A DNA stretch of 64,000 nucleotides. Origin: Lachnospiraceae bacterium. Its GTDB lineage: Bacteria; Bacillota; Clostridia; Lachnospirales; Lachnospiraceae. How positions within the stretch are numbered: the stretch's first letter is position 1; every line of letters begins with the position of its first letter. Below, in pieces: positions 36,984 to 45,826 of this stretch. The notes below the pieces were generated by a model. It saw only the letters and a list, made by a program, of their open reading frames with translations, was not told the DNA's origin and did not search any database. A program made the translations under genes and the position numbers. The stretch lies in NCBI GenBank assembly GCA_017635395.1, contig JAGBLN010000015.1, positions 25,724 through 89,723 on the forward strand. Reading direction: 5' to 3'.

Positions 36984-37976
36984 ATGAATTTAAAGGGACG
37001 TCATTTCCTGACATTAAAGGATTTTTCGGCAGAAGAGATAATGTATCTGGTGGATCTGGCAGCAGAGCTCAAGAGAAAGAAAAAAGAGGGTATCCCCGTG
37101 GATGTTCTCAGAGGAAAGAATATCGCTCTTATCTTTGAAAAGACCAGCACCCGTACTCGCTGTTCCTTTGAAGTGGCTGCGCACGATCTGGGAATGGGCA
37201 CCACCTATCTCAATCCCCAGGCCTCCCAGATAGGCAAAAAGGAAAGCATCGCTGATACGGCCAGAGTACTTGGAAGCATGTTTGAGGGTATAGAGTACCG
37301 TGGCTTTGGCCAGGAGATAGTGGAAGAGCTGGCAAAATATGCAGGTGTTCCCATCTGGAACGGACTTACCAACGAGTACCATCCTACCCAGATGCTGGCA
37401 GATCTTCTCACCATCCGTGAAGTATTCGGTGAGCATAAGGGCTTAAAGCTCTGCTATATGGGTGATGCCCGTTACAATACAGGCAATTCACTCATGATAC
37501 TCTGCAGCAAGATGGGAATGCATTTTGCGGTAGGCGCACCGGAGAAATATTTTCCCAATGATGAGCTTGTAGCCCAGTGCAGGGAATGGGCAAGGGAAAG
37601 CGGCGGATCCGTATCCCTTTGCACCGATCCCAAAGAAGCAGCTAAGGATGCTGATGTCGTATACACCGATGTGTGGGTATCTATGGGTGAGCCGGATGAA
37701 ATCTGGGCAGAGCGTATAGAAGATCTCACTCCTTACAGGGTGACTTCCGAGCTTATGGCGTGTGCAAAGGATAAGGCAATCTTTCTTCACTGCCTGCCCG
37801 CATTCCATGATCTGGGAACAGAGACCGGCCGCATAATACATGAGAAGTTTGATCTGGATGAAATGGAAGTTACGGATGAGGTATTTAAGAGCAGTCAGTC
37901 GGAAGTATTCCGCGAGGCAGAGAACCGCATGCATACGATAAAGGCTGTGATGGCAGCTACACTGGGTGCTTTCTGA
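36984..37976 (+). CDS. argF: Ornithine carbamoyltransferase
   Basis: Makes citrulline from ornithine and carbamoyl phosphate. Carbamoyl-phosphate site STRTR near 52-56, HPTQ near 130-133, the ornithine loop near 225-235 (WVSMGE) and HCLPAFHD near 268-275 are present. Its 330 residues are normal; the length and sequence fit both biosynthetic ArgF and catabolic ArcB enzymes. The start is at the ATG with GTTGGAGG before it; the frame is open upstream without a ribosome site. A putrescine carbamoyltransferase was considered because of the polyamine genes nearby, but the ornithine-type HCLPAFHD motif argues against it. Confidence 0.88.
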   Translation: MNLKGRHFLTLKDFSAEEIMYLVDLAAELKRKKKEGIPVDVLRGKNIALIFEKTSTRTRCSFEVAAHDLGMGTTYLNPQASQIGKKESIADTARVLGSMFEGIEYRGFGQEIVEELAKYAGVPIWNGLTNEYHPTQMLADLLTIREVFGEHKGLKLCYMGDARYNTGNSLMILCSKMGMHFAVGAPEKYFPNDELVAQCREWARESGGSVSLCTDPKEAAKDADVVYTDVWVSMGEPDEIWAERIEDLTPYRVTSELMACAKDKAIFLHCLPAFHDLGTETGRIIHEKFDLDEMEVTDEVFKSSQSEVFREAENRMHTIKAVMAATLGAF

Positions 37977-37977
37977 T

Positions 37978-38979
37978 ATGGCACCGAGAGTCAGTTTAAA
38001 AGCAGATATACTGAGGAAACTCAGAAATACCAGAGTTCACGTATCCGGACAGGAGCTCTGCGATGAGCTTGGTGTGTCCCGTACTGCCGTATGGAAAGTG
38101 ATCAAGCAGCTTGAAGAGGAAGGCTACGATATCGAGGCAGTGACAAATAAGGGATATCTTCTGCTGGGGTATCCGGAGATACTTTCCGGCAGTGAGCTTA
38201 TGAGCCGCATGAATACAATGTGGGCCGGGAAGAAGGTTTATTTCCATAAAGAGACCGAGTCCACCAATGAGGATGCAAAGTATCTGGCCGAAGAAGGAAT
38301 GGATCATGGTTCGCTGGTAGTCAGCGACTGTCAGACAGGAGGAAAGGGAAGACGCGGAAGGACGTGGCAGTCTCCCGCGGGAGAGGGTGTATATTTTACC
38401 CTGCTTTTGAGACCCCGTTTTTCTCCCGATAAGGCTTCCATGCTTACCCTTCTGATGGCGATAAGTGTGGCTGAAGTCATATCAGGCCTGCATCCTGAAC
38501 TTGATGTAAAGATAAAGTGGCCAAATGACGTGCTGGTGAACGGACACAAGGTATGCGGCATCCTTACAGAGATGAGCGCAGAGCCGGATTACATCCAGTA
38601 TGTCGTTGTCGGCGTGGGCATAAATGCCAATCAGACTTTTTTCCCTGATGAGATAAAGGATATAGCGACTTCACTCCGTATAGAAAAAGGAGAGAGGGTA
38701 GACCGGCCTGCTCTTATCCTGGGAGTGATGGAATATTTTGAATATTACTATGGAATCTTCGAAGAGCATCTGGATATGTCTGCATTTGTGGACATCTACG
38801 ACAGGTACCTTATCAACAGGGACAGGGAGGTGCGGGTACTTGATCCGCTGGGTGAGTACGGTGGAATTGCCGAGGGGATAAATGACAGGGGAGAGCTTAT
38901 CATTAAACTTAAGGATGGCTCATACTGTACTGTGGCATCCGGTGAAGTTTCGGTAAGAGGTGTGTACGGATATGTCTGA
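37978..38979 (+). CDS. birA: Biotin-protein ligase and biotin repressor
   Basis: Attaches biotin to carrier proteins through biotinyl-AMP and, with its N-terminal winged helix, may repress biotin genes. HTH near 10-62 (VSGQELCDELGVSRTAVWKV), catalytic GGKGRRGRTWQSP near 120-132, KIKWPNDVLVNGHKVCGILTE (in parts) near 178-200, and a C-terminal SH3-like domain from about 280. It starts 1 bp after the argF stop; an upstream GTG at 37966 is the alternative start. Neither has a clear ribosome site, so translation may be coupled to argF. Confidence 0.9.
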   Translation: MAPRVSLKADILRKLRNTRVHVSGQELCDELGVSRTAVWKVIKQLEEEGYDIEAVTNKGYLLLGYPEILSGSELMSRMNTMWAGKKVYFHKETESTNEDAKYLAEEGMDHGSLVVSDCQTGGKGRRGRTWQSPAGEGVYFTLLLRPRFSPDKASMLTLLMAISVAEVISGLHPELDVKIKWPNDVLVNGHKVCGILTEMSAEPDYIQYVVVGVGINANQTFFPDEIKDIATSLRIEKGERVDRPALILGVMEYFEYYYGIFEEHLDMSAFVDIYDRYLINRDREVRVLDPLGEYGGIAEGINDRGELIIKLKDGSYCTVASGEVSVRGVYGYV

Positions 38980-39355
38980 GATAGATATCAAAGAAGGCAG
39001 GATGAAGGATGGCCGCGTGGTTCTTTGTGGGGCCAATTCTTATGAGCAGAAATATTTCTTTAACGAGGAAATGTTCGGAAAGATACCGGAGTCGATGAAG
39101 GAAGAACTGCATGTCATATGCGTTCTTTTTACTGAGGAGTGTGGCGGTATCTTCATGTTTGTATTTGAGGATGACGGAAGCATTTCCATGGAGACGGTTT
39201 CGGACGAGAGCGATTATCTTTATGACGAGATTTCGGCAGGACTGCTTACCCACCAGATAAAGATCAGGAGGCAGGATATGTTCGAGGCCCTGAGCATGTA
39301 TTACAGGGTATTCATACTGCATGAGAAGATAGAGGGGCTGGATATCACACAGTAG
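38972..39355 (+). CDS. DUF6145-like conserved protein
   Basis: 127 residues from the ATG overlapping the birA stop by 8 bp. Compact, acidic and without membrane segments. Motifs include GRVVLCGANSYEQKYFFNEE, a Cys-Gly pair (EECGGIFMFVFEDDG) and ILHEKIEGLDI near the end. I recall small proteins of this sort between birA and coaX in Lachnospiraceae (DUF6145). Function unknown. A GTG at 38960 is another possible start. Confidence 0.65.
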   Translation: MSEIDIKEGRMKDGRVVLCGANSYEQKYFFNEEMFGKIPESMKEELHVICVLFTEECGGIFMFVFEDDGSISMETVSDESDYLYDEISAGLLTHQIKIRRQDMFEALSMYYRVFILHEKIEGLDITQ

Positions 39356-39422
39356 CTGGTTAGAATGGATCTTGAAGGGCACGTGCTTGTGTGTCCTCAT
39401 AAGGAAATAGGGAGGATCGTAT

Positions 39423-40193
39423 ATGCTGCTTACGGTAGATGTAGGAAATACAAATATCACTTTCGGACTCTTCAAGGGCGAAGATCTTAAGTACAGCTTC
39501 AGGATGATGACGAAGCAGCCCCGTACATCGGATGAGTATGGTGTGTCTGTGATGATGCTCCTCCAGCAGCTGGATGTGAAAAAAGAAGAAGTTGAAGGCA
39601 TCATAATCGCAAGCGTTGTTCCGGATCTGATGCATTCACTGGTAGGCGGTCTGGAGAGATATGTGGGTAAGAAGCCACTTATCGTGGGACCGGGTGTGAA
39701 AACCGGTATAAAGATAGTTACCGAAAATCCGAGGGAAATCGGAGCGGACAGGATAGTGGATGCTGTCGGTGCGTTCGAAAAGTACGGCGGTCCGGTGTTA
39801 GTAATGGATTTTGGCACAGCTACCACCTACGACCTGATAAGCGCATCCGGAGAATTCCTTGCCGGCATTACGGCCCCCGGCATAAGGATAAGCGCTAAAG
39901 CCCTGTGGCAGGATACCGCAAAGCTTCCTGAGATAGAGATTAAGAAACCTGATTCTATCCTGGCCCAGAATACGGTCACCAGTATGCAGGCCGGACTTGT
40001 ATACGGGCAGATCGGTCAGACTGAATATATGGTAAAGAAAGTTAAGGAAGAATCCGGACTGAATGACCTGAAGGTGGTGGCTACCGGCGGGCTGGGAAGC
40101 ATAATTGCAGATGAGACGGACTGCATAGAAGTTTATGACAGGATGCTTACCCTGGACGGCCTCAGGCTGATATATGAAAAGAACTGCAAGTGA
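39423..40193 (+). CDS. coaX: Type III pantothenate kinase
   Basis: First step of coenzyme A synthesis, ATP-dependent and feedback-insensitive in this type. ASKHA-fold motifs: [10 protein letters not shown] near 5-14, [11 protein letters not shown] near 103-113, DFGTATTYD near 123-131, and ATGGLGSII near 220-228. Its 256 residues are normal. RBS GGGAGG. It is in line with birA and dusB in a housekeeping run. Confidence 0.95.
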   Translation: MLLTVDVGNTNITFGLFKGEDLKYSFRMMTKQPRTSDEYGVSVMMLLQQLDVKKEEVEGIIIASVVPDLMHSLVGGLERYVGKKPLIVGPGVKTGIKIVTENPREIGADRIVDAVGAFEKYGGPVLVMDFGTATTYDLISASGEFLAGITAPGIRISAKALWQDTAKLPEIEIKKPDSILAQNTVTSMQAGLVYGQIGQTEYMVKKVKEESGLNDLKVVATGGLGSIIADETDCIEVYDRMLTLDGLRLIYEKNCK

Positions 40194-40199
40194 GAATAT

Positions 40200-41159
40200 A
40201 TGTACATAGGAAATGTAGAGGTAAAAGTACCGATAATACTTGCTCCCATGGCGGGGGTGACGGATCTGCCTTTCAGGCTCTTGTGTAGGGAGCAGGGGGC
40301 AGGTCTTTTATGTATGGAAATGGTCAGCGCAAAGGCCATCATGTATAAGAATAAAAATACGGAAGCGCTACTGACCATAGATGAAAGGGAACATCCCATA
40401 TCGCTTCAGCTCTTCGGCAGTGACCCGGAGATAATGGCAAATGTGGCTGCATCAATAGAAGAAAGGCCCTTTGACATCCTGGACATAAACATGGGCTGTC
40501 CCGTGCCTAAGGTGGTAAATAACCACGAAGGTTCAGCGCTCATGAAAAATCCGGAGCTTGCGTATAAAATCGTAAAAGCTGTATCCGGTGCGGTATCCAA
40601 GCCGGTAACTGTAAAGATACGCAAAGGCTTTAATGCTGACAGCGTGAATGCCGTTGAGTTTGCCAGGCGTATGGAGGATGCGGGGGCGGCAGCGATAGCC
40701 GTGCACGGCAGAACAAGGGAAGAGTACTACCGCGGAAAGGCTGACCGTGATATCATCCGTCAGGTAAAGGAAGCGGTAAGTGTTCCAGTCATAGGCAACG
40801 GTGATATAGACAGTGCGGAATCAGCTATGGATATGTTTAAGACCACCGGCTGTGACGGCATCATGATTGGAAGAGCGGCACAGGGGAATCCCTGGATATT
40901 TAAGGAAGTGAAGGAAGCTTTTCTTTCCGGCGGTGAAAACTTTACAAAAGGAAAGCCGGAGATAGAAGAGATAAAAACTACCATTCGAAGGCATGCGGAG
41001 CTTATGCGTGAATGCAAGGGTGAGTATATCGCAGTCAGGGAAATGCGTAAGCACATAGCTTGGTACATGTCAGGCTTTCCAAATGCGGCCCAATTGCGGG
41101 ACAAAGCCTGCAGGATAGAGAGCTTTGAAGATATGGAAAACCTGCTGGAAAATATATGA
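40200..41159 (+). CDS. dusB: tRNA-dihydrouridine synthase
   Basis: FMN enzyme reducing uridine to dihydrouridine in tRNA. APMAGVTDLPFR near 12-23, NMGCPVPKV with the catalytic Cys near 100, HGRTREEYYRGKAD near 167-180, and GNGDIDSAESA near 198-208. Its 319 residues are normal. It starts 6 bp after coaX, so it is probably co-transcribed with it. Assignment to the DusB group follows the general clostridial pattern. Confidence 0.92.
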   Translation: MYIGNVEVKVPIILAPMAGVTDLPFRLLCREQGAGLLCMEMVSAKAIMYKNKNTEALLTIDEREHPISLQLFGSDPEIMANVAASIEERPFDILDINMGCPVPKVVNNHEGSALMKNPELAYKIVKAVSGAVSKPVTVKIRKGFNADSVNAVEFARRMEDAGAAAIAVHGRTREEYYRGKADRDIIRQVKEAVSVPVIGNGDIDSAESAMDMFKTTGCDGIMIGRAAQGNPWIFKEVKEAFLSGGENFTKGKPEIEEIKTTIRRHAELMRECKGEYIAVREMRKHIAWYMSGFPNAAQLRDKACRIESFEDMENLLENI

Positions 41160-41167
41160 TTTCAGAT

Positions 41168-41197
41168 TTGACATATATTGAAGAATTGAGTTATAAT
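41168..41197 (+). promoter_or_regulatory. Promoter of greA
   Basis: TTGACA at 41168-41173, 18 bp, TATAAT at 41192-41197. Confidence 0.8.
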
Positions 41198-41250
41198 CTA
41201 TTGTCTGTATAAGTTAATTTAAAGCAAAAATTCATTGCGGAGGGACTATA

Positions 41251-41736
41251 ATGGCAAAGAATAAGCTTACCAGAGCGGGACTTGAAAAATACGAGAAGGA
41301 ACTGGACGAACTCAAGCTGGTTCGCAGAAAAGAAGTTGCACAGAAGATAAAAGAAGCAAAGGAACAGGGCGACCTTTCCGAGAACGCTGAGTATGATGCA
41401 GCCCGTGACGAGCAGAGAGATGTCGAGGCCAGGATCCAGGAACTGGAAGCAATGCTCAAGGATGTCGAAGTCATCGATGTTGAGTCTAAGAACGGCAAGC
41501 TTACCAGAGTATCCTTCGGATGTTCGGTAAAGATAAAGGAGCTTTCATCAGGTGAGGAGATGACATTTGCAATAAAGAGTGCAAATGAGGCGAAGTCTCT
41601 CAGCGGAGTTATATCAGATGAGTCACCTCTTGGCAGGGCAATACTGAATGCCAAAAAGGGAGCTAAGGTATCCGTAGAGGCACCGATGGGAACACTTGAG
41701 TATGAGGTACTTGATCTTTGGATGGAGAAAGACTGA
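41251..41736 (+). CDS. greA: Transcription elongation factor GreA
   Basis: Rescues backtracked RNA polymerase by stimulating cleavage of the RNA 3' end. N-terminal coiled coil (about 5-75) with the acidic tip GDLSENAEYDAARDEQ near 44-59, and a C-terminal FKBP-like domain (SDESPLGRAILNAKKG). Its 161 residues are normal. RBS GGAGG. It has its own strong promoter. Confidence 0.95.
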   Translation: MAKNKLTRAGLEKYEKELDELKLVRRKEVAQKIKEAKEQGDLSENAEYDAARDEQRDVEARIQELEAMLKDVEVIDVESKNGKLTRVSFGCSVKIKELSSGEEMTFAIKSANEAKSLSGVISDESPLGRAILNAKKGAKVSVEAPMGTLEYEVLDLWMEKD

Positions 41737-41769
41737 TCCGTTGATCTGTAACTGATAATGAGTGATCTG

Positions 41770-41806
41770 AAGCGGGCCGTTTATTACAGTCCGCTTTTAT
41801 TTTCGA
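41770..41806 (+). terminator. Terminator after greA
   Basis: AAGCGG (41770-41775) pairs with CCGCTT (41791-41796), followed by TTATTTTC. Confidence 0.65.
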
Positions 41807-41870
41807 AAAAGCTACTTTTGGCGGGTTAATCATACTGTTAATACAGAAAAAATACAGAGGTGACAATATC

Positions 41871-43529
41871 ATGGGAGAAAATACAAATAACGAAGCAAAG
41901 AGCGGAAAGAATGAACAGGTGCAGGATATTAATCAGATCCTTAAGGTAAGAAGGGAGAAGTTTAAGGCCCTTCAGGACGCAGGCAAGGATCCTTTTGTGA
42001 TCACAAAGTATGATCAGACGCACCATACGGATGAGGTAAAATCCCTTTATGAGGCACATGAGGCAGAGATTCTGAAGGATTACAAGGAGCCGGAGCTTCC
42101 GGCTGAGCCTGCTGAGGATGCTGATAACGAGACCATAAGTGCTTACCGTCAGGCTAAAAAGGAAGCATACAATGCAAGAAGAGCAGTGCTCGACGCATCT
42201 CCTATCCGTGTGTCTATTGCAGGACGTATGATGTTCAAGCGTGTAATGGGTAAGGCATCATTTGCAAACATCCGCGACCTGAAGGGTGATGTGCAGATAT
42301 ATGTATCCAAGGATGCGCTTGGCGAAGATTCCTATGCTGATTTCAAGAAGTCTGATATCGGTGATATATATGGTATAAAAGGATATGTTTTCCGTACAAT
42401 GACCGGTGAGATTTCCATTCATGCCGAGGAGATGACTCTGCTTACAAAGAGCCTGCAGGTACTTCCTGAGAAATTCCACGGCCTGACAAATACGGATATA
42501 AGGTATCGTCAGAGATATGTGGACCTCATAATGAATGAGGACAGCAGGGATACATTTGTAAAGAGAAGTCAGATCATAAAGGAGATCCGTAATTTCCTCG
42601 CAGGCAGGGATTTCATGGAAGTGGAAACACCCATGCTGGTAGCAAATGCCGGCGGTGCTGCGGCAAGGCCTTTTGAGACACATTTCAATGCCCTTGATGA
42701 GGACTTAAAGCTTCGTATTTCATTGGAGCTTTACCTGAAGAGGCTTATCGTCGGTGGCCTGGAGAGAGTATACGAGATCGGCCGTGTGTTCCGTAATGAG
42801 GGCGTGGATACAAGGCATAATCCTGAGTTCACACTTATGGAGCTGTATCAGGCATATACAGATTATGAAGGTATGATGGAGCTTACGGAGAGTATGTTCC
42901 GCTATGTGGCACAGCAGGTGCTGGGTACAACAAAATTCAGCTATGGTGATATCGAGCTTGATTTTGGAAAGCCTTTTGAGCGCATTACTATGGCTGAGGC
43001 TGTGCGTAAGTATGTCGGAGTGGATTTTGACGATCCGGCACAGGTACCGGATGATGCTGCAGCAAAGGCTCTGGCAAAAGAACATCATGTAGAGTATAAA
43101 GAGCGTCACAAGAAGGGCGATATACTTAATCTTTTCTTTGAGGAATTCTGCGAGGAGCACATGGTGCAGCCTACTTTTGTAATGGATCATCCTATAGAAG
43201 TATCTCCGCTTACCAAGAAGAAGCCCGGCTATGAAGGGCATGTGGAGCGATTCGAGCTCTTCATCAACGGCTGGGAAATGTGCAACGCATACTCAGAGCT
43301 TAACGATCCCATCGACCAGAGGGAGCGCTTCGCAGCACAGGATGCCAATGCGGCAGCAGGTGACGAAGAGGCTGAGCACACAGACGAAGACTTCCTCAAC
43401 GCACTGGAGATCGGCATGCCTCCTACAGGCGGTATCGGCTACGGCATCGATCGTTTGGTGATGCTACTGACGAACAGTCCGGCGATCAGGGATGTGTTGT
43501 TGTTCCCAACACTTAAGTCACAGAACTAA
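41871..43529 (+). CDS. lysS: Lysyl-tRNA synthetase, class II
   Basis: Charges tRNA-Lys. OB-fold anticodon domain (about 65-180), then the class II core: motif 1 near 225-245 (FMEVETPMLV), motif 2 FRNEGVDTRHNPEFTLME near 305-322, and motif 3 GIGYGIDRLVML near 528-539. At 552 residues it is longer than the usual 490-510 because of an acidic insert near 65-90 and another near 493-505 (DANAAAGDEEAEH). It is the last housekeeping gene; the mobile element begins in the 240 bp after it. Confidence 0.95.
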   Translation: MGENTNNEAKSGKNEQVQDINQILKVRREKFKALQDAGKDPFVITKYDQTHHTDEVKSLYEAHEAEILKDYKEPELPAEPAEDADNETISAYRQAKKEAYNARRAVLDASPIRVSIAGRMMFKRVMGKASFANIRDLKGDVQIYVSKDALGEDSYADFKKSDIGDIYGIKGYVFRTMTGEISIHAEEMTLLTKSLQVLPEKFHGLTNTDIRYRQRYVDLIMNEDSRDTFVKRSQIIKEIRNFLAGRDFMEVETPMLVANAGGAAARPFETHFNALDEDLKLRISLELYLKRLIVGGLERVYEIGRVFRNEGVDTRHNPEFTLMELYQAYTDYEGMMELTESMFRYVAQQVLGTTKFSYGDIELDFGKPFERITMAEAVRKYVGVDFDDPAQVPDDAAAKALAKEHHVEYKERHKKGDILNLFFEEFCEEHMVQPTFVMDHPIEVSPLTKKKPGYEGHVERFELFINGWEMCNAYSELNDPIDQRERFAAQDANAAAGDEEAEHTDEDFLNALEIGMPPTGGIGYGIDRLVMLLTNSPAIRDVLLFPTLKSQN

Positions 43530-43572
43530 AAAAGCACGGTAAAACAAGGATTTGAGTATCAAATGATGTACC

Positions 43573-43593
43573 AAGTGCAACTCAAGTGCAACT
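43573..43593 (+). repeat. Short direct repeats near the probable element end
   Basis: AAGTGCAACT occurs at 43573-43582 and again at 43584-43593, followed by a run of T. Such paired repeats are typical arm or core sites of tyrosine-integrase elements, so the left attachment site may be here. The other end is outside the window, so this cannot be confirmed. Confidence 0.35.
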
Positions 43594-43654
43594 TTTTTGA
43601 GAAGCATAATAAAGAATAATAAGGCTTAATAAAGAATACCCCGGTTGATAGGTA

Positions 43655-43697
43655 TGTACCGTAAAGGACACTTTCAAGAATTTTGAGAGTGTCCTTT
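43655..43697 (+). terminator. Terminator at the left end of the element
   Basis: AAAGGACACTTTCAA pairs with TTGAGAGTGTCCTTT, then TTGCG. It separates lysS from the element genes. Confidence 0.8.
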
Positions 43698-43717
43698 TTG
43701 CGTTATAGGTCAAATCA

Positions 43718-43742
43718 ACTTTAGGACAATTTGTCCTAAAGT
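43718..43742. repeat. 25-bp palindrome, copy 1 (candidate parS or operator)
   Basis: ACTTTAGGACAA, one T, TTGTCCTAAAGT: perfect 12+1+12 symmetry. Copies 2 and 3 are at 45755-45779 and 63355-63379. This one lies before the first element genes and parA. Confidence 0.75.
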
Positions 43743-43770
43743 AAAAATATAAAAGAAAGGGGGTATTGAT

Positions 43771-43842
43771 ATGATGCATTGTTCATCATTACCAGTAAGA
43801 ATCATTCTTCTGTCTCCGTCAACAATGAGAAAACGGAGGTAG
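43771..43842 (+). CDS. Possible 23-residue leader peptide
   Basis: A short frame (MMHCSSLPVRIILLSPSTMR plus KRR) with a very strong ribosome site (AAAGGGGG) 9 nt upstream. Its last codons contain CGGAGG, which serves the next gene, so translation may be coupled. No known family. Confidence 0.35.
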   Translation: MMHCSSLPVRIILLSPSTMRKRR

Positions 43843-43848
43843 GGTGGT

Positions 43849-44058
43849 ATGAAAATCATTTTAGTAGGGAAACATAAGGAGATCTTGCATTATTCAAAAA
43901 AAATAGAAAAAGATCAGGACTATGAATTGGTCAGGCAATCTGAAGTTCAGCCAACGAGCAATACTTCGACTTATGGGACATACAAAAAGACATACACCCT
44001 GAGAGAGATTTTCAGACCAACAAAGTCCAAAAAGAAACAAAAAAAATTTAGCTATTAA
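43849..44058 (+). CDS. Small basic protein of the element
   Basis: 69 residues, not recognised. The N-terminus is compact (MKIILVGKHKEILHYSKKIE), the middle Ser/Thr-rich, and the C-terminus very basic (TKSKKKQKKF), which suggests nucleic-acid binding. RBS CGGAGG. It ends 18 bp before parA and probably belongs to the same transcript. Confidence 0.6.
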   Translation: MKIILVGKHKEILHYSKKIEKDQDYELVRQSEVQPTSNTSTYGTYKKTYTLREIFRPTKSKKKQKKFSY

Positions 44059-44076
44059 GGATTGGAGGACAGAAGA

Positions 44077-44871
44077 ATGTGTAGAGTAATTGCAATAGCG
44101 AATCAGAAAGGCGGTGCAGGTAAAACCACTACCGCAGCCAGTCTTGGTTTTGGACTGGCAAGAGCAGGAAAAAAGGTGCTTTTGATTGATGCAGATCCGC
44201 AGGGATCACTTTCAATCAGTCTTGGAATAGGAAAGCAGGATATGCTGACCTATTCTCTTTCCAATATCTTCGACAAGATAATGAATGACAAAGAAGATGA
44301 AATTGACTTTGAAGAGGGGCTATACCACCACGAAGAGGGGGTAGATCTTATGCCTTGCAACATAACAATGTGTGATATAGAACTTCGGCTTACTGGAGCA
44401 ACGGCAAGGGAGCTTGTCATGCGGTATTATGTCGAAAACATGAGGAGTAAGTATGATTATATTCTCATTGATTGTATGCCGTCATTACAGATTCTTCCGT
44501 TAAATGCTTTTGCTTGTGCCGATAGCGTACTTATACCGGTCAAGCCTGACCTGCTTAATGTAAAAGGCTTGGAGCAGTTAATGAACACCATTAAGAATGT
44601 AAAGACTAAATGGTGCTTTAATCCAAGGTTATCAATTGAGGGAATACTTTTTACGCAGGTCGATATAAGACGAAACAACGATAGGGAATTTATAAAGCTT
44701 CTGCATGACCTTTACGGCAACAGGGTGAATATCTTTGATACCCTCATTCCCTTATCCGTAAAAGGCTCGGAAGTATCTAATAGAGGGATAAGCATTTATA
44801 AGTATGATGCCAAAGGTAAGCTTGCGGAGAGCTATCAGAAGCTTACAGAGGAGGTACTTGCAAATGAGTAA
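44077..44871 (+). CDS. parA: ParA-family partition ATPase
   Basis: A deviant Walker ATPase that moves DNA or replicons together with ParB. Walker A QKGGAGKTTTAAS near 10-22, then LLIDADPQGSLSISLG and IDCMPSLQILPLNAF near 125-139. 264 residues. No N-terminal HTH, so it is the Soj/Delta type rather than a P1-type ParA. Start chosen for GGAGG 8 nt upstream; the TTG at 44062 precedes that site. It overlaps parB by 8 bp. It probably keeps the excised, circular element in the cell. Confidence 0.92.
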   Translation: MCRVIAIANQKGGAGKTTTAASLGFGLARAGKKVLLIDADPQGSLSISLGIGKQDMLTYSLSNIFDKIMNDKEDEIDFEEGLYHHEEGVDLMPCNITMCDIELRLTGATARELVMRYYVENMRSKYDYILIDCMPSLQILPLNAFACADSVLIPVKPDLLNVKGLEQLMNTIKNVKTKWCFNPRLSIEGILFTQVDIRRNNDREFIKLLHDLYGNRVNIFDTLIPLSVKGSEVSNRGISIYKYDAKGKLAESYQKLTEEVLANE

Positions 44872-45811
44872 GAATAAGATAGATTTAAGCAATGTCAGTA
44901 TGTCAGGATTTGATGATATTTTCGGGAATAATGCGGAAAATATACCGGTAATCAAGGTGGCATTATCAGAGCTGCATGAATTTTTCGGACACCCTTTCCG
45001 GGTAATAGATGAACAGCTCACGGAGCTTGTTGACAGTATCAAGGAAAGCGGTGTGTTAGAGCCGGGAATCGTCCGTCCGAGGAAAAAGGGAGGATATGAG
45101 ATAATATCCGGTCACAGACGGAAGCGTGCCTGTGAACTTGCAGGACTTAAGGAAATGCCGGTAAGGGTAATGGACTATTCAGACGATGAAGCCGTAATCA
45201 TAATGGTGGATGCCAACATTCACCGTGATGTGATCCTGCCGTCTGAAAAAGCGTATTCCTACGCTATGAAGTTTGAAGCCATGAAACATCAGGGCAAAAG
45301 CGGTGGAAAAACGCTCGAAGAACTGTCAGACAGTCACGGAGAGGGAGAGAAAACCATTCAGAGGTATATATGGCTTTCAAGGTTGGATAATCGCTTAATG
45401 GGGCTTGTAGACACCAATAAGATACCTTTAATGGCAGGAGTTGAGCTTTCTTTTCTGCCGTGGGAGTATCAGGAGCTTATATTCCAGTCGATAGACACGG
45501 GCAGGATAAACACGGTAAGCCTTGCTCAAGCGTCTGCTATCAGGGCAAAATACAAGGAAAGAGGTGCATATTTCGATGAAATGGACTTATCCACGATACT
45601 TTTTCCTCAGAAAGAGGTAAAGCAGAAGCCCTTTAAGTTCAAGAAAAACCGTGTGACGGAGTTCTTTCCACCGGAGACAAGCAGCGAGGAAATGGAAGAA
45701 GTAATATACAAGCTGCTCGAAGAATGGAAGAACAGTAGAACGCATGAAGCATTCACTTTAGGGCAATTTGTCCTAAAGACGGGTGCATTAAAACGGCAGA
45801 AAAAGCCATAA
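44864..45811 (+). CDS. parB: ParB-family DNA-binding protein
   Basis: 315 residues. The N-terminal ParB/Srx domain has the CTP-site motif SGHRRKRAC near 85-93 and a second region MVDANIHRDVILPSEKAY (the ENxxR-like box reads DANIHRD). A central HTH lies near 140-175 (GEGEKTIQRYIWLSRL). The C-terminal part is probably for dimers. The 25-bp palindrome, copy 2, lies inside its 3' end, and two more copies flank the backbone. These are the natural candidates for its binding sites. RBS GAGGAGG lies in the parA tail. Confidence 0.9.
   Translation: MSKNKIDLSNVSMSGFDDIFGNNAENIPVIKVALSELHEFFGHPFRVIDEQLTELVDSIKESGVLEPGIVRPRKKGGYEIISGHRRKRACELAGLKEMPVRVMDYSDDEAVIIMVDANIHRDVILPSEKAYSYAMKFEAMKHQGKSGGKTLEELSDSHGEGEKTIQRYIWLSRLDNRLMGLVDTNKIPLMAGVELSFLPWEYQELIFQSIDTGRINTVSLAQASAIRAKYKERGAYFDEMDLSTILFPQKEVKQKPFKFKKNRVTEFFPPETSSEEMEEVIYKLLEEWKNSRTHEAFTLGQFVLKTGALKRQKKP
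45755..45779. repeat. 25-bp palindrome, copy 2
   Basis: ACTTTAGGGCAA, T, TTGTCCTAAAGA: same sequence as copy 1 with two changes, inside the 3' end of parB. Sites within par operons are common for parS. Confidence 0.7.
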
Positions 45812-45826
45812 AAAGGAGCGGTTACA

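Noticed and set aside
36984-37976. Putrescine carbamoyltransferase replacing the missing aguB
   Set aside because: HCLPAFHD and overall pattern are of the ornithine type; it also runs in the wrong direction for removing the carbamoyl group unless coupled to carbamate kinase, which is not seen.
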